Position numbers and translations under genes: made by a program. A stretch of DNA of 64,000 nt from Agaricus subrufescens (Eukaryota; Basidiomycota; Agaricomycetes; Agaricales; Agaricaceae), in contig CM057057.1 in NCBI GenBank assembly GCA_029945375.1, forward strand, positions 434,001-498,000, read 5' to 3'. How positions within the stretch are numbered: position 1 is the stretch's first letter; each line of letters begins with the position of its first letter. The notes beneath the pieces are model-generated. The model did not search any database. It saw nothing but the letters and a program-made list of their open reading frames with translations, and was not told where the DNA came from. This document shows positions 44,473-57,417 of this stretch, one piece after another.

Positions 44473-47400
44473 ATGTCGGCGTCGAACGTACCGTCATCCA
44501 TCTTCGAGTTTGCTGGTCGCGGTTGCTGGCAGAGCTGCGTTGCTTTGTCAGCCTCCCTCTCGGCCCCCCACATGGACGACTGGCCCCCCGCCCGCCTCCT
44601 CAACGAGCTCGACGACGGCGACGACGTCGTGGACAGCGCAGACGACGAGGAGCTCGACAGCGACGCCGCCTTTGACGAGAGCGACGAGGAGCGGTTCGCC
44701 GGATTTTTCTCGAGCAAGGTGACCCCTCTCTGAGATGCGGCAAAAATTTATATTTAACGCCCGAAAACCCAGAAAACCAAAAAGACAAAGCCTGCAGTCA
44801 GATTTGCAGATGTAGATCTCAACGAGGACGAGGACATGCCCTCTGCAGAAGAGGAAGAGGAGGAAGACGGTGACCCCGATGAATTCATCGATCTCTTGGA
44901 CGTCTTGGACGGAAAAGGTGAGATCGACATGGGCAGTGACAGCGACAAACCTGTCCGGTCACTGAACCAAGACGAGGACCAGAGCGAAGATTCCGAAGGT
45001 TCCGAAGAGGAAGACGAGGACGATCAAGATGCATTCGCACCGTCCGAAGAAGAAGAGCCTTCGGACGAGTTCCAAAAATTCATCTCTAGTCTCGATACAT
45101 CTTCCAAAAAGCGCAAGGCCGACGACGATGGCGAAGCCGGTCCCGTCAAGGCCTCTCAATCGCGAAAAAAGCGTCTCATAGCTGAACGAACAGAAGCCGG
45201 TGCTGAAGATGAATTTCGTGCCCATGCTTCTGGTAATTAGCTCCTCGACTATCATCGCATACCAGCCTAAATCTCTCAACAGGTTCCAAGCTCCGGCTAG
45301 ACGATCTCCTCGCCCCCCTTTCCACCCAATCATCAAACCTCCTGTCCCTCAAAAAGAACACCAAAGTTCTCTCCTCTGCCTCAACAAAAGTCAAAACCCT
45401 TTCCGCACCCCTACCCCATCGTGCACAAGAACGTCTTGACCGTGAAGCTGCTTACGAGCAGACCAAAGACGAAGTTGACAAATGGAGTGCCACAATGAAA
45501 CGGATCAGAGAGGTAAAAAATAACATACATCTCCCTCGATAACTTGACTCTCACCATCCAACTCTCTCAGGCCGAACACCTCAGCTTTCCTCTCCAAACC
45601 AACCCATCCGGACGCGTCTCCAACCTCGAACTCGCCGCCAAATTCAAAGTAAGTCTCCGACCCTCCTAATCCTCCAAAAACCATCACTAATATTGGCAAA
45701 CAGCCCTCCACAAAACTCGAAAGTTCAATAGACATCCTCCTCAAATCCGCCAAACTAAGAGAAGAAGACCTCTTCCAAACCGAAGACACCCTCCTCAAAT
45801 CCAACAACGTCACAATCGAAGAAATCTCCAAACGTCGTTCCGAACTTCGACACATGCGCGAACTCATGTTCCGCGCCGAACTCAAAGCAAAACGCATAAA
45901 CAAAATCAAATCCAAAACCTACCGAAAAATCAAACGAAAAGAAAAGGAAAAGTTGAAAGACAAAATACTCGAAGCCGAGGGAGGGGAGAGTGATGTAGAG
46001 GGTGACATATTGAAGAGAGAAGTGGAACGTGCGAGGGAGAGAGCTACATTGAAACACAAACAAACGGGTAAATGGGCCAAGAGGATGAAACAGCACGAGT
46101 ACCTAGACGAAAACGGGAGAGAACAAATTGAAGAAATGTTACACCGCGGTGATCAACTTCGAAGAAAAATCCAGGGTCTAGGAACTGATGATGAGAGCGA
46201 AGACTCAGACTCGAGTAGCGACGACGACCTTGATGATGATGACGACGGCGAAGATCAAATTGACGTCAACACCGAACAAGGAGTCCTGAAAATCAAAAAA
46301 GCCGCTTTCGATGAATTACAACGACTCGAAGAGGACTCAACCGAAACCGAATCGAACCAAAACCAAAGGGGCGTCTTTCAAATGAAATTTATGAAAGAGG
46401 CCATGGCAAGGAAACAAGCCGCTACAGATCGACTGAGGGATGATTTCGTCAAAGAACTAGGTGCTGACATCGATAACGGCAGCATTGGCGAAGAAGACGA
46501 ACAGAATGATGACGACATCGATAACTCAAGTGGTATCCTGACAACCCGTACAGGTGGACGAATGGTTTACCGACCAGGCGCACCTCAACGACTTCCCCCA
46601 CCACGCACAATGAACTCGCTAGCTTCAGACACTTCAAGTGTAACACTAAAATCCACCGACTTTGCTTCGACAACAATGTCCCCACCACCCCTCCCAGTAT
46701 CATCATCATCCGGTTTATCACATATCACCGCCGCTCCCCTCAGTAATCCGCAGATAGGCAGAGACGAGTCAACAAATCCTTGGCTAACGATAAACCCGGA
46801 TACATCGACAAAAATAGCCAAGAGAAAAAACGAAATCTTCGGTAAAGACAGTCAAAAATCCGAAAAATCAAAAAACAAACTCAAAAAACTCGCGAGGAAG
46901 AGACAAGAGGAGAAGGAAAAGGCGCAAGAAGATGCCAGAGTCGAAATTTCAATAGATCACAATCTGGTCCTTGACGAAGCTAATCTGTCCTCCTCTTCGC
47001 AACGAGTAACCGGAGTAAACGCCACCACAATAATGAACGCCAGCCAAGACGCACCTGATCCTTCAGATAACGCGAATAGCGATCTTGACACTCGAGAAAC
47101 GACCCTCCTCAAAACAAAACAAGACGCGAACCCCAAAGGCCTCAAAGCATTCCAACAACGGGACCTAGTCGCTCTCGCGTTCGCAGGAGACAACGTCGTT
47201 CAGGTACGTCCGTCTTCACCTCACCCCTCTCCCTCCCATTTCCTCCTCCAAAAAAAAAAAGCGAAACAAACTTTAAACTCACTCGCTTAAATGCCGCTTA
47301 GGAATTCCAAGAAGCCAAGAAGCGCGAAATGGCAGCTGATGCACCCAAGGACGTGGATACGACTATTCCAGGCTGGGTCCGTATAACACATTAAAATCTT

Positions 47401-47884
47401 TATTTTTAAACCACACAACCCTTTCTTTCGTTTCTTTTGTTTGTTTGCCTTGGTGCCTTGTTTTTTCCCAGGATTACTCAATCATCCAATCAAATTTATA
47501 CAGGGTTCTTGGGGTGGCACTGGCCTCCGAAAAGCACCGCCCAAACAGGAGCGCATCAAAAAACTCGCCGGCGTAGACCCGAAATCCCGCGCTGACTATA
47601 ACAAAAACCACATCATCATCTCCGAAAAACGGGATAAGAAGGCTTTGAAATATGTCGTCAAGGATTTACCTTATCCCTATACAAGTCGTGCGCAGTTCGA
47701 GAGATCGATGGAACAACCGCTTGGGAAAGAATGGAATACCCGTGTTGGGTTTCAAAGAGGGACTTTACCGAGAGTGGTCAAAAAGGTAAACGGCTTCTTC
47801 CCCCTCTTGTCTAGACCGTTCTATTGATTGATGCGTCTTTTTTAGCCTGGTATTATCATTGACCCACTCGAAAAAATGGCTTAG
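44473..47884 (+). CDS. UTP14: UTP14, U3 snoRNP / small-subunit processome protein (8 exons, about 969 aa)
   Basis: Exons are 44473-44718, 44773-45232, 45283-45512, 45571-45648, 45704-47203, 47302-47376, 47504-47785 and 47846-47884, all GT/AG and in phase. ATG 44572 (MDDWPPARLLNELDDG) is an alternative start that removes an unusual leader. Hallmarks are the acidic N-terminus (DEERFAGF), the basic core (KIKSKTYRKIKRKEKE, TLKHKQTGKWAKRMKQ), KGLKAFQQRDLVALAFAGDN and the C-terminal PGWGSWGG, split by an intron, followed by KDKK-like and LPYPYTSRAQFERSM motifs. In yeast Utp14 belongs to the 90S pre-ribosome and activates the Dhr1 helicase in the nucleolus. The gene looks intact. Confidence 0.92.
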
Positions 47885-48129
47885 CTTGTTCTCAAGGACC
47901 GGGGTATTCCTCCTTTGTCTCGTATCTCGTACTTTTCTTACATGCATATCAGCTATCTTCTGCATTCTAATACCTCGTGCTCTGCTTTCCTACGCTGACA
48001 TTCAATGTTAAGGATAAAAATGGTTTACTGCACTCTATTTTGATGCGTGTCCAAGAAGTTAAAAGTACAAAATGATTGCTATCTAAACAAGAACAGAGAG
48101 GGAGAAAAAAAACACACGACATATCAGAC
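47885..48129. terminator. Convergent 3' ends of UTP14 and the NRAMP gene
   Basis: The two stop codons face each other 245 bp apart, so polyadenylation of both genes must occur here. No unambiguous signal was picked out. Confidence 0.4.
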
Positions 48130-50570
48130 TTAACTACTCGCAAGACTAATGAGAACGTAACCATTAGCCCCAACAATCAACAACCAAATCACAGCCCCGA
48201 TACAAATCGTAATCTTGCCATTACTAAAATCGACCCACTGCTCATCAGAAGCATTCTCCACCACGCTCAGATCTACACTTTCCCCATCCAACATCAATGG
48301 GTTAACGTCATTCGTATCTTTGCGTACCCGCATGATCGCTTTTGATGATGTGCAGTAAAGCAAAGGAAGAATTATGAATGGAAGAACAATGGACAGCACA
48401 ACCTGAGATGCCACGAGGAGTGTGTCAATTCCTTCTCGGCCGGCGACAACTGCTACTACCATGGATGGTATTATAGCGATTAATCTTGTTACCAGACGGC
48501 GGACTGCGGGCTGTTTTTTTGCGATTAATATTTAACATCGCTCTGAAAGTCAAACATAGTACTTACGGGAACATGCCACTGGATGAAGCCTTCTGAAACT
48601 GCCTGTCCTGCCACGGTTGCAATGAAGGATGAACTCTAAAAAATAAAAAATCGTTAGATCCACGTCACATCTCAGCATAAACATTAAACTATGTGCTCAC
48701 CTGCCCGGAAGCTAGTAAAGCGATTGCAAAAAGTGTTGCAGCGGCTGTTACATTGTTATTCAAAATCAGTGAATGCTAATGCCGACGCATACGCAAAAAC
48801 CCACATTGGCTGACATTATCCCTAATGAGATCATAAGCATCGAACAAGCTCGCGGGGTCTCGATTTTCTAAGTCGCCTTTTCCATAAAAAAACACAGCGC
48901 TTGCCAAGATTAAGATCCTGTGAACATTAATTGAATAAGATTGCGGAACAGATACTATAATAGAAAGAAAACAAGAAAGCCGCACTCACAGCGAATTAAT
49001 CAGAATCGCAAAGCTGAGTAAGCAGACCACCACATCTACGATACCATGATAGATATGCGCCCGTATGAAAGACCACGAATTGTTTTCATGTTCGGAGTGA
49101 CGGGTGGCTTTTGTTGCACGATCACTCGCTGATGGCTTTTGGAAAAAGCTTTTCAAGGTCTCCTCAACGCGAGTTCGTATCATTTGTAACGGTGATGGTG
49201 AGATGAACGTTGAAGCATCTGACTTTCTTGAGTCTGTGGGAGTAAGACCTAGTTCGTCATGTTTTTCCGGGGGGGGCTCCGTTCTATCTTGAGTCGCTAA
49301 TGCCGAACCCAGGAACAAACTGTGCGGCATGACGGTTGCCCCAATGATTCCTATAGCTGGAGAGAAGCATGAATATTTCTCCACATGCATGCAAAGGAGC
49401 GTCATTTGACCCACATGTATAGAGACTACCGGAACCAAAAATATACTTGGAAGGTACGTATCCCTGGAAGGCCGATCCCCAGTTGACATCAACCTTGGAT
49501 ATGATGATGGCCATGCATATCAAAACCGCAAGCACCTAGAAACGACTTAAGCATTAGCACATTCGGATAAAAACGCATCAGAAATGCAACTTACCATTCC
49601 AGCAATAAGGAACTCAAACATCCTGGCCGGCCTCCCACGCAACGGGTCACCTAGTGCTAGCACCAAAATGACATCTACCGTGGTTAGAAGGACGCCTTGC
49701 CATAATTGCAGTTTCGGGAACAGCATGCATAAGGCAATCCCAGAGCCAAGTAACTCCGCTAGATCCGTCGCAATAATGGCAATCTCTGAGAGCGCATATA
49801 ACGGATAAAGCGCGAGCCAGCGATACAAACGAGGGTGCTTTGGTCGATTGTATAGAAGCAATCTAGCGTGAGAGGCCAGGTCTGGTAGGAGAAAGCATGT
49901 TAGCAAGGTCGCAACTGCGCAGGACAATATAATGATATAATTATTAATATCAGGGCCGAGTGCGACGTGGCAAGCTTCGAAAGTTTTAGTGGGCGGTCCT
50001 TCCAGATCGGAAAGATATTGACATCATCCCCTTTGGGAGCCCAAAGAAAGGAGCTGCGCGCCACTCGAGAACGGCTTAACCGGAATTGGAGAGCGAAAGA
50101 CAAAAAACAATCGAGGAATTGATTGATTACTGACCGAGTCCGGTAACACATCCCAATCTGCTTCCTAGCACCTGTAAACTCTTCATGAGCCTCGCCCTAT
50201 CGTTGACCTCAGTTCACAACTCACCTGGAGAAACACAGCAAACAGCCCCGCTAGGAGCACAACGAACAGTAATCTGTACCCATATAGCGATCCTGCTTGC
50301 AAAGCAACGCCCCAATTACCACTGTTACCACAAGCGCCCCACGGAAAGGTATGAGTGCGCCGCGATGAAATCAAGAGCAAAGCGCTCTTTCAGCTGGACT
50401 CACGGATCGAAATACGCTACGGCGCACACGATACCAACGCCTATGTGTCTAGCATGTTTAATGATCGCTCGACCGGATTTTCTCAGCAGCGCGAGGGGGT
50501 CGTGCTGTCGCATTGAGTCTGTCGCTGGGCGAGGGGTGGCAGGCATGGCAAAAGGCAAGGATGGATGCAT
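48130..50570 (-). CDS. NRAMP-family divalent metal transporter (10 exons, about 555 aa)
   Basis: Exons from the minus strand are 50570-50404, 50321-50225, 50171-50135, 49881-49595, 49535-49430, 49356-48990, 48917-48805, 48744-48701, 48635-48567 and 48510-48130; phases sum to 556 codons. Other in-frame starts are 50648 and 50546. Signature residues: AYFDPGNWGVALQAG (DPGN of TM1), ATVMPHSLFLGS (MPH of TM6), and a series of hydrophobic helices through VAGQAVSEGFIQWHVP to the C-terminus. A long cytosolic loop of about 90 residues (THR-, SER- and charge-rich) sits after the MPH helix. The family (yeast Smf1-3) imports Mn2+, Fe2+ and related ions with protons. One intron (50134-49882) is unusually long at 253 nt. 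Confidence 0.88.
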
Positions 50571-50963
50571 AGGTCCGACATTAAGTATTATTCGGGACTC
50601 GACGAACCCAAACCAACGGGCAGAAGAAACGATGGACTGGTACAGCAACTTGACGCTTCTATATGCGGTACCATCCCGATCATTGGGCTCCGCCCCGGCC
50701 TAAGCCGGCCTCACTCGTCTCCCATCTACCGACGCGTCAACTCCACGTTAGGCCGTCTTCATAATTACCCTTACATGTCCAACTTACCACTCCGTTGTTT
50801 CCCAGTTTATGACAACCCAAGGACTTCAAATATAAAAACGCTCGACAAGACAATCATTATTACAAATTCCACTCATCCAGTCCTATGGATATTGTTTCGG
50901 AATCCAATTGGAAAGTTCGATGCCGATTTCATACGTCACATTTGCCCTATCTTGTACAAATGG
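50571..50963. other. Upstream region of the NRAMP gene
   Basis: No gene is supported; ORFs on either strand are short and without recognisable features. Confidence 0.35.
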
Positions 50964-52056
50964 CTAGAAGGGAACGCTGTATCGTTTAAACTTGCCATGC
51001 CGCTTCGCCGTTCGTCTTCGTACCATAATCCTGGATAAACGCTCCTTTGGGTCAGTACCTGTCGCAACGCCACTCGATGCTTGGGCGATTGTCACATCAC
51101 GACTCTCAGTTGACATTGATCGCCTGGTCCCATTGCGTTGGAACTTTCGTCGGAATGCCACTTTCTCCGTTTCCTGAGCTGTGACCTTCTGGGACAGCAC
51201 GAGTACTCGGGATAATCTTTTCCATGCCTTCGATAAAATCGGAACTTTTGGTTTCTCTGGTTTCTCTTGTTCGATTTTTGCGTTGCCCGAGCATCGGTTT
51301 TTTCCATGATCTTTGACGGGAACAGTTAGAAAATCGCGAACTTCGGTTTTATGCCAATGTTCGCCTGAAGATCGGATAGGAGACAAAAAGCCTGATGAGG
51401 ACGGGCGCTCATTTGATGGTGTCATGCTTCTTGATCTGGCGTCATGTTCCTGGACTTTCGGTGCAGAACTATCAGAAAAAACCACAGATTGTAGAGTCTC
51501 AGGGGTAGGAGATGTAATGGTCAACGCAGGAACCGATGACGCATAGCATAATCCTTCTGAATGCGACAGAATCAACCGTTAACCTTGATGGCAACGAACA
51601 ATCATTGAGAAATGGATACCGTTTGACGCCAATCCAACCTGCGGATAAGTCGGATCGGAATGCGTGGCCGAAAATTTGATGCTCCCAGTTGTCTGGTACT
51701 ATATTATCAAATATGGAATAACGTCGCATGATGAAAACCGAGCCCGTACCTGTAGGGGCTCGCCGAAGCTTGAGTCTGATGTCTCACTGTAGGAGCTAGA
51801 AGCTTCATGAATGCTACCTTCCCTTTCATCTACGACGGGACCGAAGTAAACATCGGCACCATGAGAGTCTTCTAAAATCGGTGACAGCTCCAGTTCAAAA
51901 AGTTTTGAGTAGGTCTGTGAACTCCCTTCGCTGTGTCGTTTGTTCTTTGGAATATCTAACATAAGCGTTTCTTGGGTTGGCAAAGGCTCAACTCACCCCA
52001 ATTCTTTCGCAAGATGGTGACGTTGGTGGCGTTTCGTGCAGTTCATCTAAACTTGT
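50964..52056 (-). CDS. Unresolved hypothetical gene, serine-rich and basic C-terminus
   Basis: Two clearly coding-like blocks exist on the minus strand. The upstream one (about 51960-51740) reads DIPKNKRHSEGSSQTYSKLF and ends FGEPLQ before a GTACGG donor. The downstream one (about 51575-50964) reads LTITSPTPETLQSVVFSDSS and ends in a basic stretch (KERLSRIMVRRRTAKRHGKF). A possible first exon starts at ATG near 52066 (MTAQTSLDELHETPPTSP). I could not join them by consistent splice phases. The protein looks disordered and Ser/Thr/Pro-rich with several RRxS-like sites; function unknown. Confidence 0.4.
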
Positions 52057-52069
52057 TTGTGCTGTCATC

Positions 52070-53640
52070 TAATGAGCTTTGAGCGCTCGAAAATTGATAG
52101 TCCGTGCGCGGAAAAACGCTTACCGCGATGCTTGTGGATGGTGTGGAAACCATCACCTTCGAATCCCTTCGAAAATTACGGCGAAGGGTTAGAGGGCGCG
52201 GAGATGAATCATCTCCGCGAAATTCCTGTAGACGCCACCGACGGATTAACAGCTAGATTGTTAATGATCTGACATACCTTGAAGAGGGACGTGTCTGGGA
52301 AACTGGTCTAGAAAACGGTTCCGGGAGTTTCCTTCGTCGTGTATGCGCATAAGAGCTGTGAGGCACTCACACTCGGGCTTTCGAGCTGTTCAATCATTTC
52401 ATGAGCATCGCCCAGGGACGTGAAAGTGCATATATGCGACTCACTTCATGGGAAATCAAGGAACGCGACCAACGGGGTGTCGGAGTAAGTTCTAAATTCT
52501 GGACAAGTAGCCGATAAAGTTTTTTAGTGTGACTGGATCAGTCAGGGGAAATAACAGCAGCGCACGTTGTCGTTTGAGTTAGGGTAAGTGCCGAGGAGAT
52601 TCAGCGGACTAACAGCACTATCGGGGAAGGCGGGGCAAGTCCAGAAGGTTTCGCTGGGGGATATCTATCGCGGTGAACAGCAATGTTTCAACATCATCGA
52701 TCAGAAAACTGCTGTTGACGCACATCCCTGGGAGGACAATGTTCAGGGCAGACACACAGTGAATGTCGGCGCCGAGAAATAGCAGAACTTTGCGCTGCCG
52801 ACGCAGGAGCATCTAGGCTTATCGGCCTAGGAGCCTTCCGTGGCGTGGTGGTCATGTTGGCGGATGCGGTGCGATCCACGAGAAGGGGGGATGCCAGATG
52901 GTTCACAGAACAGAAATCTGATGTTACGTTTGATACCAAAAAAGATTTTGTTTCGTTCTCAGCGACCGAGAGGGACCAGCAATAAATAGCAGCGTAAACA
53001 GCACCTTCTCGCTTCCATTTTGGATGGCGATTTGCTTCAGTATATGACGGGGGCAATTCCTATCGCGGCGTAACCACAAAGTCGTAGGCGGCCAAGGAGA
53101 CACGCACTGGATGGGGGAGGACTATGAGGCTGAGGAGGCGCAGGGTCGACTTGAACATGGTGGTCGTTCGTGCGAGAGTTGGGCTCGGGTGATCTCAACG
53201 TTGAGGAAGGACTTCGATCAGCGAAAGAACAACGGCTGATGTCATCCAGCTCAGCCCTGTTACCTATCTCACGTACAAGTCTTCTCGACCACGTTTCAAG
53301 AAGATCCAGCTGGGCAGCGACCCTACACAACCGGCTAGGGGCATCTTTGCACTTGTTCCCTAAATATCTAGTACGCTGAATGCGGGACCTGAGCGGATGC
53401 AAACATCTTTGTTAACAGCAGCCGAAATAGCGCCAAATTGTTGTTACTCTCGCCGGACTTTGCCACCAAAAGTCGGCGGAATAGAGTTATTCGACACCTT
53501 TCAGTTCGGGAGAATGGCACCAGTGAATCGGAACTAGGTTGATTTACCGGGAATGCCAAACTGGGATACCTATTCAAAAGAGATGTTCAGATGGAACAGA
53601 GGCGTCAGATCTATCTGTTGCTTACAACAATAACCTGTTC
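52070..53640. other. Region without a supported gene
   Basis: Many overlapping short ORFs on both strands (for example 52694-53056 and 53037-53402 on minus) with no recognisable motif. I see no repeat or mobile element here. Confidence 0.35.
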
Positions 53641-53647
53641 TCGCACC

Positions 53648-53654
53648 TATAAAA
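53648..53654 (+). promoter_or_regulatory. TATA box
   Basis: TATAAAA lies about 56 bp upstream of ATG 53704, so the upstream in-frame ATG at 53656 would fall before the likely transcription start. Confidence 0.55.
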
Positions 53655-53703
53655 TGTGCCGATTCTGGGCTATTTAGGCTCGCAACCCTCTCCTTCAGCA
53701 AAA

Positions 53704-54300
53704 ATGCCCAGACAAACCACACGGTACCCTCCCTCGTTCGCCGACCACTCTGCCCCCTCCATTAGCCATTACACTGGGGACGGTGGTCTCTCGGCTCGGT
53801 CTTGGGTATCCCAGCACCCTCCGACTCTACAAAGAATCATTTCCCTACCAACCGATCGTCTTTCTCCCCTTATGAACAGAGACGAACCATTGCCACCCGT
53901 CCCGTTCACGGGGCTAGATAACAACCTGAAGTGGGGTACGTGGAGATACCTGCCCTGCCGCGGGTCGCACGGCCAACACGGCATAACACCAGGAGAGCTT
54001 TTCAATTCGGCTACGCTTCCTGAGTCGGGAGTGTTCAGGCTCCTGGTCAAAACTAGGGGGATGGAGAACGAAATCAGATTGCATCCTAGCAGCGGCGAGA
54101 CCACTGTCCGGGTCTTGGACGTTGTCGCAGCTGTTGAAAGCCAGTTGGAATCTGCAGCCAATCGGTTGCCTCCGGATGTTCGTTACAATGGACGTGCAGC
54201 TTTTCAAGGGTCTGATGGGTTATGGATCTGGTTTGGTTTACACGAACCAGCCAACGTTGATGAACAAGGAGTTTGGGTTCTCTATCTGGATTGTATTTGA
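53704..54300 (+). CDS. Hypothetical protein, 198 aa
   Basis: Single-exon frame from MPRQTTRYPPSFADHSAPS to the TGA at 54298-54300. The N-terminal half is Ser/Pro-rich; the C-terminal half looks folded: GTWRYLPCRGSHGQHGITPG, IRLHPSSGETTVRVLDVVAA and GLWIWFGLHEPANVDEQGVW. The pattern of a short beta segment followed by an xVTVxDVLxxIxxxL-like helix recalls DUF6699-type Agaricomycete proteins, but only loosely. Coding similarity may continue beyond the stop through an intron; I cannot decide. Confidence 0.5.
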   Translation: MPRQTTRYPPSFADHSAPSISHYTGDGGLSARSWVSQHPPTLQRIISLPTDRLSPLMNRDEPLPPVPFTGLDNNLKWGTWRYLPCRGSHGQHGITPGELFNSATLPESGVFRLLVKTRGMENEIRLHPSSGETTVRVLDVVAAVESQLESAANRLPPDVRYNGRAAFQGSDGLWIWFGLHEPANVDEQGVWVLYLDCI

Positions 54301-54596
54301 ACCACTATTTGATACAATACATATTTGCCGGATCGATTTTGTATTTGCTGCTACAAAAACCGGTGGCGTTAAATGGTCACTCCAGAGGAAACGCTTGGGG
54401 TACTTGCTCTTTGCGGTCCGAACTGCGAGTCAAGAGGACGTTGAGTTGGGGATATCGGCTGTGAGGGAAAACATTAATTTAAGGACCGCCCGCTGCCTCA
54501 AATAGCTTTAATGCGGGGCAATTGAATTAGTTTAGGCCGAAATCCTGATTTAGTGATCCGCACTGGGTTGCAAAACCAAAATTCAATTCTTTAATT

Positions 54597-56339
54597 CTAT
54601 TCCAGGTTACCTAACCCTTTCATAATTTTTCCGTTCTTGATAACCAACTTAACGCCAGCGGTGACAGCCCTTTCAAAAGACTCAGGGTTTCCTGTCAAGT
54701 CACCATCGATACCAACAATATCCGCTGCCCAACCTTTTCTAATTGCACCAAAAGGCATGCCTCTATCAATGTCAAGGACCCTCTTCGGCATCGCCTCGAT
54801 GTCTCTGATTCTTTGTTGCCCCAAGCCTCCCTCCCACTCGAGGCCTCTAACACATTCCCACCCTCCAATCGTCGCCCATGAGAGTACTTTCTCCCAAGGT
54901 ACCCCAAGTTTTCGCATCAAGATTAATTCTAGCGCATTCTCACCGTGATTGAAGACCCCTGTGTCCCCCCCACATGCTATATTCTCAACGCCTTCGTTTA
55001 CGGCTTTGATGAAAGTCTGTCTGACGGGCTCCCATCGCGCTTTTCCCAGTGTGTAATAGGCTGCGAGAGTTGGCACCCACGTTGTCTTTCCCTTCGTGGC
55101 GGCAAGCTTCTTGATGAGACTAGTATTTTGATCATGTTCATCGTAAATCTCGGCACCATGCTCAATTGTGTTAACACCCAAGTCCAAAAGCTTGTCAACT
55201 GCTCCCCACGTATTGGCATGTGCTGCCACCTTAACCCCAAGGGCATGGGCTGCGGTGATCATAGCCTCTAGCTCCTGGTGATTGAATGTCTGGATTGATC
55301 TTGAACTTAAACTCGGAGAGACATCCTCCATCGCAGCGCGCACACGATAATCTTATGCCGTTAACAGTACTATATCAGCACGTTGAAGGAACCTTACCGG
55401 CGTAAATCTGATACACACCAATAATCAACCGTTCTATTCCAAACACAAAAAAGCAGCTTATGAGCATTCACCTTTATCCAATCGGCCCCTACTCCGATTT
55501 GCCTCCTAACCTCTCGGATGCAACCATCAATTCCATCTACCGGTTCAGCCCCCATCACGCCCTCAACTCCAGGACTAGAAGCATGCAAAGAACTCCTGGG
55601 CCCTGGTTACAAGCATGACGCCCAAAAAGAACCCCAAAAACTGTCATCCTCGCTTACCATAAGAGCCTGTTGTGACAATGGCGCGATTCGCGCAATAATA
55701 TCTTGGGCCGGGAATTACTGGTCCACGGCCAGACAAACACTTGCGGAGGCTAATGTCGGCGTCCAGGGCACCCTCAGTCCCCAAATCCCTGGTTAGCGCA
55801 AGACAAGGTAGGTAAGTAAACACGTTGATCTTATCTATCCCCAAATACTCTCTCAAAACCCACTACCCCGTCTTCTGGCTAACGGCAAGGAAGTGGCTCA
55901 CCTGACTGTTGTAAAGCCAGCCATTAAGGTTTGTCGTGCATGAACCGTAGCTCTGATGGTTCGCTCCGCTAAACTTTCTTTTGTAACTTGATCATTCCAA
56001 GAAGTTTCACTGTAGGCATGCAAGAATACTAGAATGTCAACGTGGCGAATAAATATGGCAAGATGAGAGATATTAGATCCAATGGTCACTGGGGCAGGGA
56101 CGGCGCTTACAATGGACATGCACATCAACTAGTCCAGGAATGAGAGCCATATGTCCCAGATCCATGAAATCGATCTTGGTGTCATTGCCATACAGTTCTT
56201 TGAAGCCGCCAAAGTCCAAAACATCGAGGATAACACCCACGTCTTGATCAATCAAGATCACTTGATCCCTCAACATGCGCCGCCCTTGTGAGTCAAATAG
56301 CTTTCCAGCTAGAATCCCCAAGAGCTTTGATTCAGACAT
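54597..56339 (-). CDS. Amidohydrolase, prolidase/imidazolonepropionase-like (6 exons, 460 aa)
   Basis: Exons from the minus strand are 56339-56111, 56028-55902, 55788-55658, 55602-55472, 55407-55398 and 55351-54597, giving 461 codons. The fifth exon is only 10 nt, yet required for the frame IYADYRVRAAMEDVSPS. Metal ligands expected in the family are visible: HXH in GLVDVHVH, the lysine of GADWIK (position of the carboxylated lysine in prolidase-type members), His in VAAHANTW and in TIEHGAEI, and Asp in ACGGDTG. The C-terminus (GWAADIVGIDGDLTGNPESF) is the usual composite beta-sandwich. No signal peptide is seen. Substrate cannot be told from sequence. Confidence 0.87.
55398..55407 (-). other. 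10-nt micro-exon of the amidohydrolase gene
   Basis: ATTTACGCCG is bounded by GTGTATCAG on the 5' side and GTAAGG on the 3' side (minus strand). It supplies Ile-Tyr-Ala and the first base of the next Asp codon. Without it the frame is lost. Confidence 0.75.
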
Positions 56340-57130
56340 GTTCAGTAGGTAATGTCGAACAGACTGTTACAAGTGACAGCTTGTAGAAAGAGAGGTTAAG
56401 AAGGTTGATTAGTTGATGATTTTCAGGAAGGAATTCGAAATTGCACCACGCCACGTGCGATTTTGACATTATATTAGGAACCGACGCGCTCGTTCGGGAA
56501 GTGGTGTAGACGGCATCCCCAAATCATCACACTATTGGTTCAGGAAATGAGCTTCCGAGAAGATCGATGCTCGCTTCAACGAGGTATTCCTGATGGATTT
56601 GGTACGGAGAACCTACGTCCGCCGAAGAGTTGGATATATCCAGTCGACTATTGGCTCTCGAATTAAGACTCTCTCAAACCAAGTTTAACAATGGCTCGTG
56701 CTAGAGACGTCATGCGAAGGTTATGCGCATGACATTCGGAAAGAAGTTTCTGTCCAGTCCCTCTCCATCATGGCAGCAGCTCAACACAGCATCCAGGTAT
56801 CTCGTTTAGTCTAGTCTCATATCGGATTTGGCGACATTTTACTTCAAAGAGACGTTTAGCTCATGAGGATATCACTACCACGAATAGTAACGCCACAGGA
56901 AGTCATGTCTATACCACGAGACACCGGTCACCACGAACCTCTATGGCTCGTCTTCACTAAGGTGTGGACCCAAGTCGTCTGAGTATCGTAAGCGGCTGTC
57001 CTAATCACGCAGCCTTTATCTGCTGAATAAAATTTTTTCATAGGCCCAGCCTCGAACCCACGACTAAACAGTCCATGAGAGCCGAGTCCATAACCGTTAC
57101 CTCTCTGACTCAGGGTGTGAGACCTAGACC
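56340..57130. other. Intergenic region with a tRNA-like remnant
   Basis: No protein gene is supported. About 57043-57115 (minus strand) contains a B-box-like GGTTCGAGGC preceded by GTAACGGTTATGGACTC, reminiscent of tRNA-derived sequence, but the T-stem does not pair. It may be a tRNA or SINE relic. Confidence 0.35.
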
Positions 57131-57417
57131 CAGTTCCTTCTCACATTACTTCAGGTAACAAGGAAGATAGCGAAGATGTGATGTGAACTGGTTCATACTT
57201 GGACTCCTTGGCCATCTTAGCTGTGTCTTCTTTCCGGGTTAGCCGTGGTGCGCGCCGCCACATCAAAACATTGATCTTTTTCCGTTCTTCTAAGTTCATG
57301 AGAAGAGCAACCCTGACCGTGTACCCCCTTGACATGGTCCCAAAAGCTGTTTTCAATAGATAACTGTAAGTATATTCGATAGCTTCCTCCAGCCCTGACA
57401 CTTATCATTACATACAT

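Noticed and set aside
49900..50151. Minus-strand ORF of 83 codons as a separate gene or exon of the NRAMP gene
   Set aside because: It interrupts the conserved family sequence between GCVTGL and DLASHARL; joining 50135 to 49881 restores it, so the stretch is an intron, although long.
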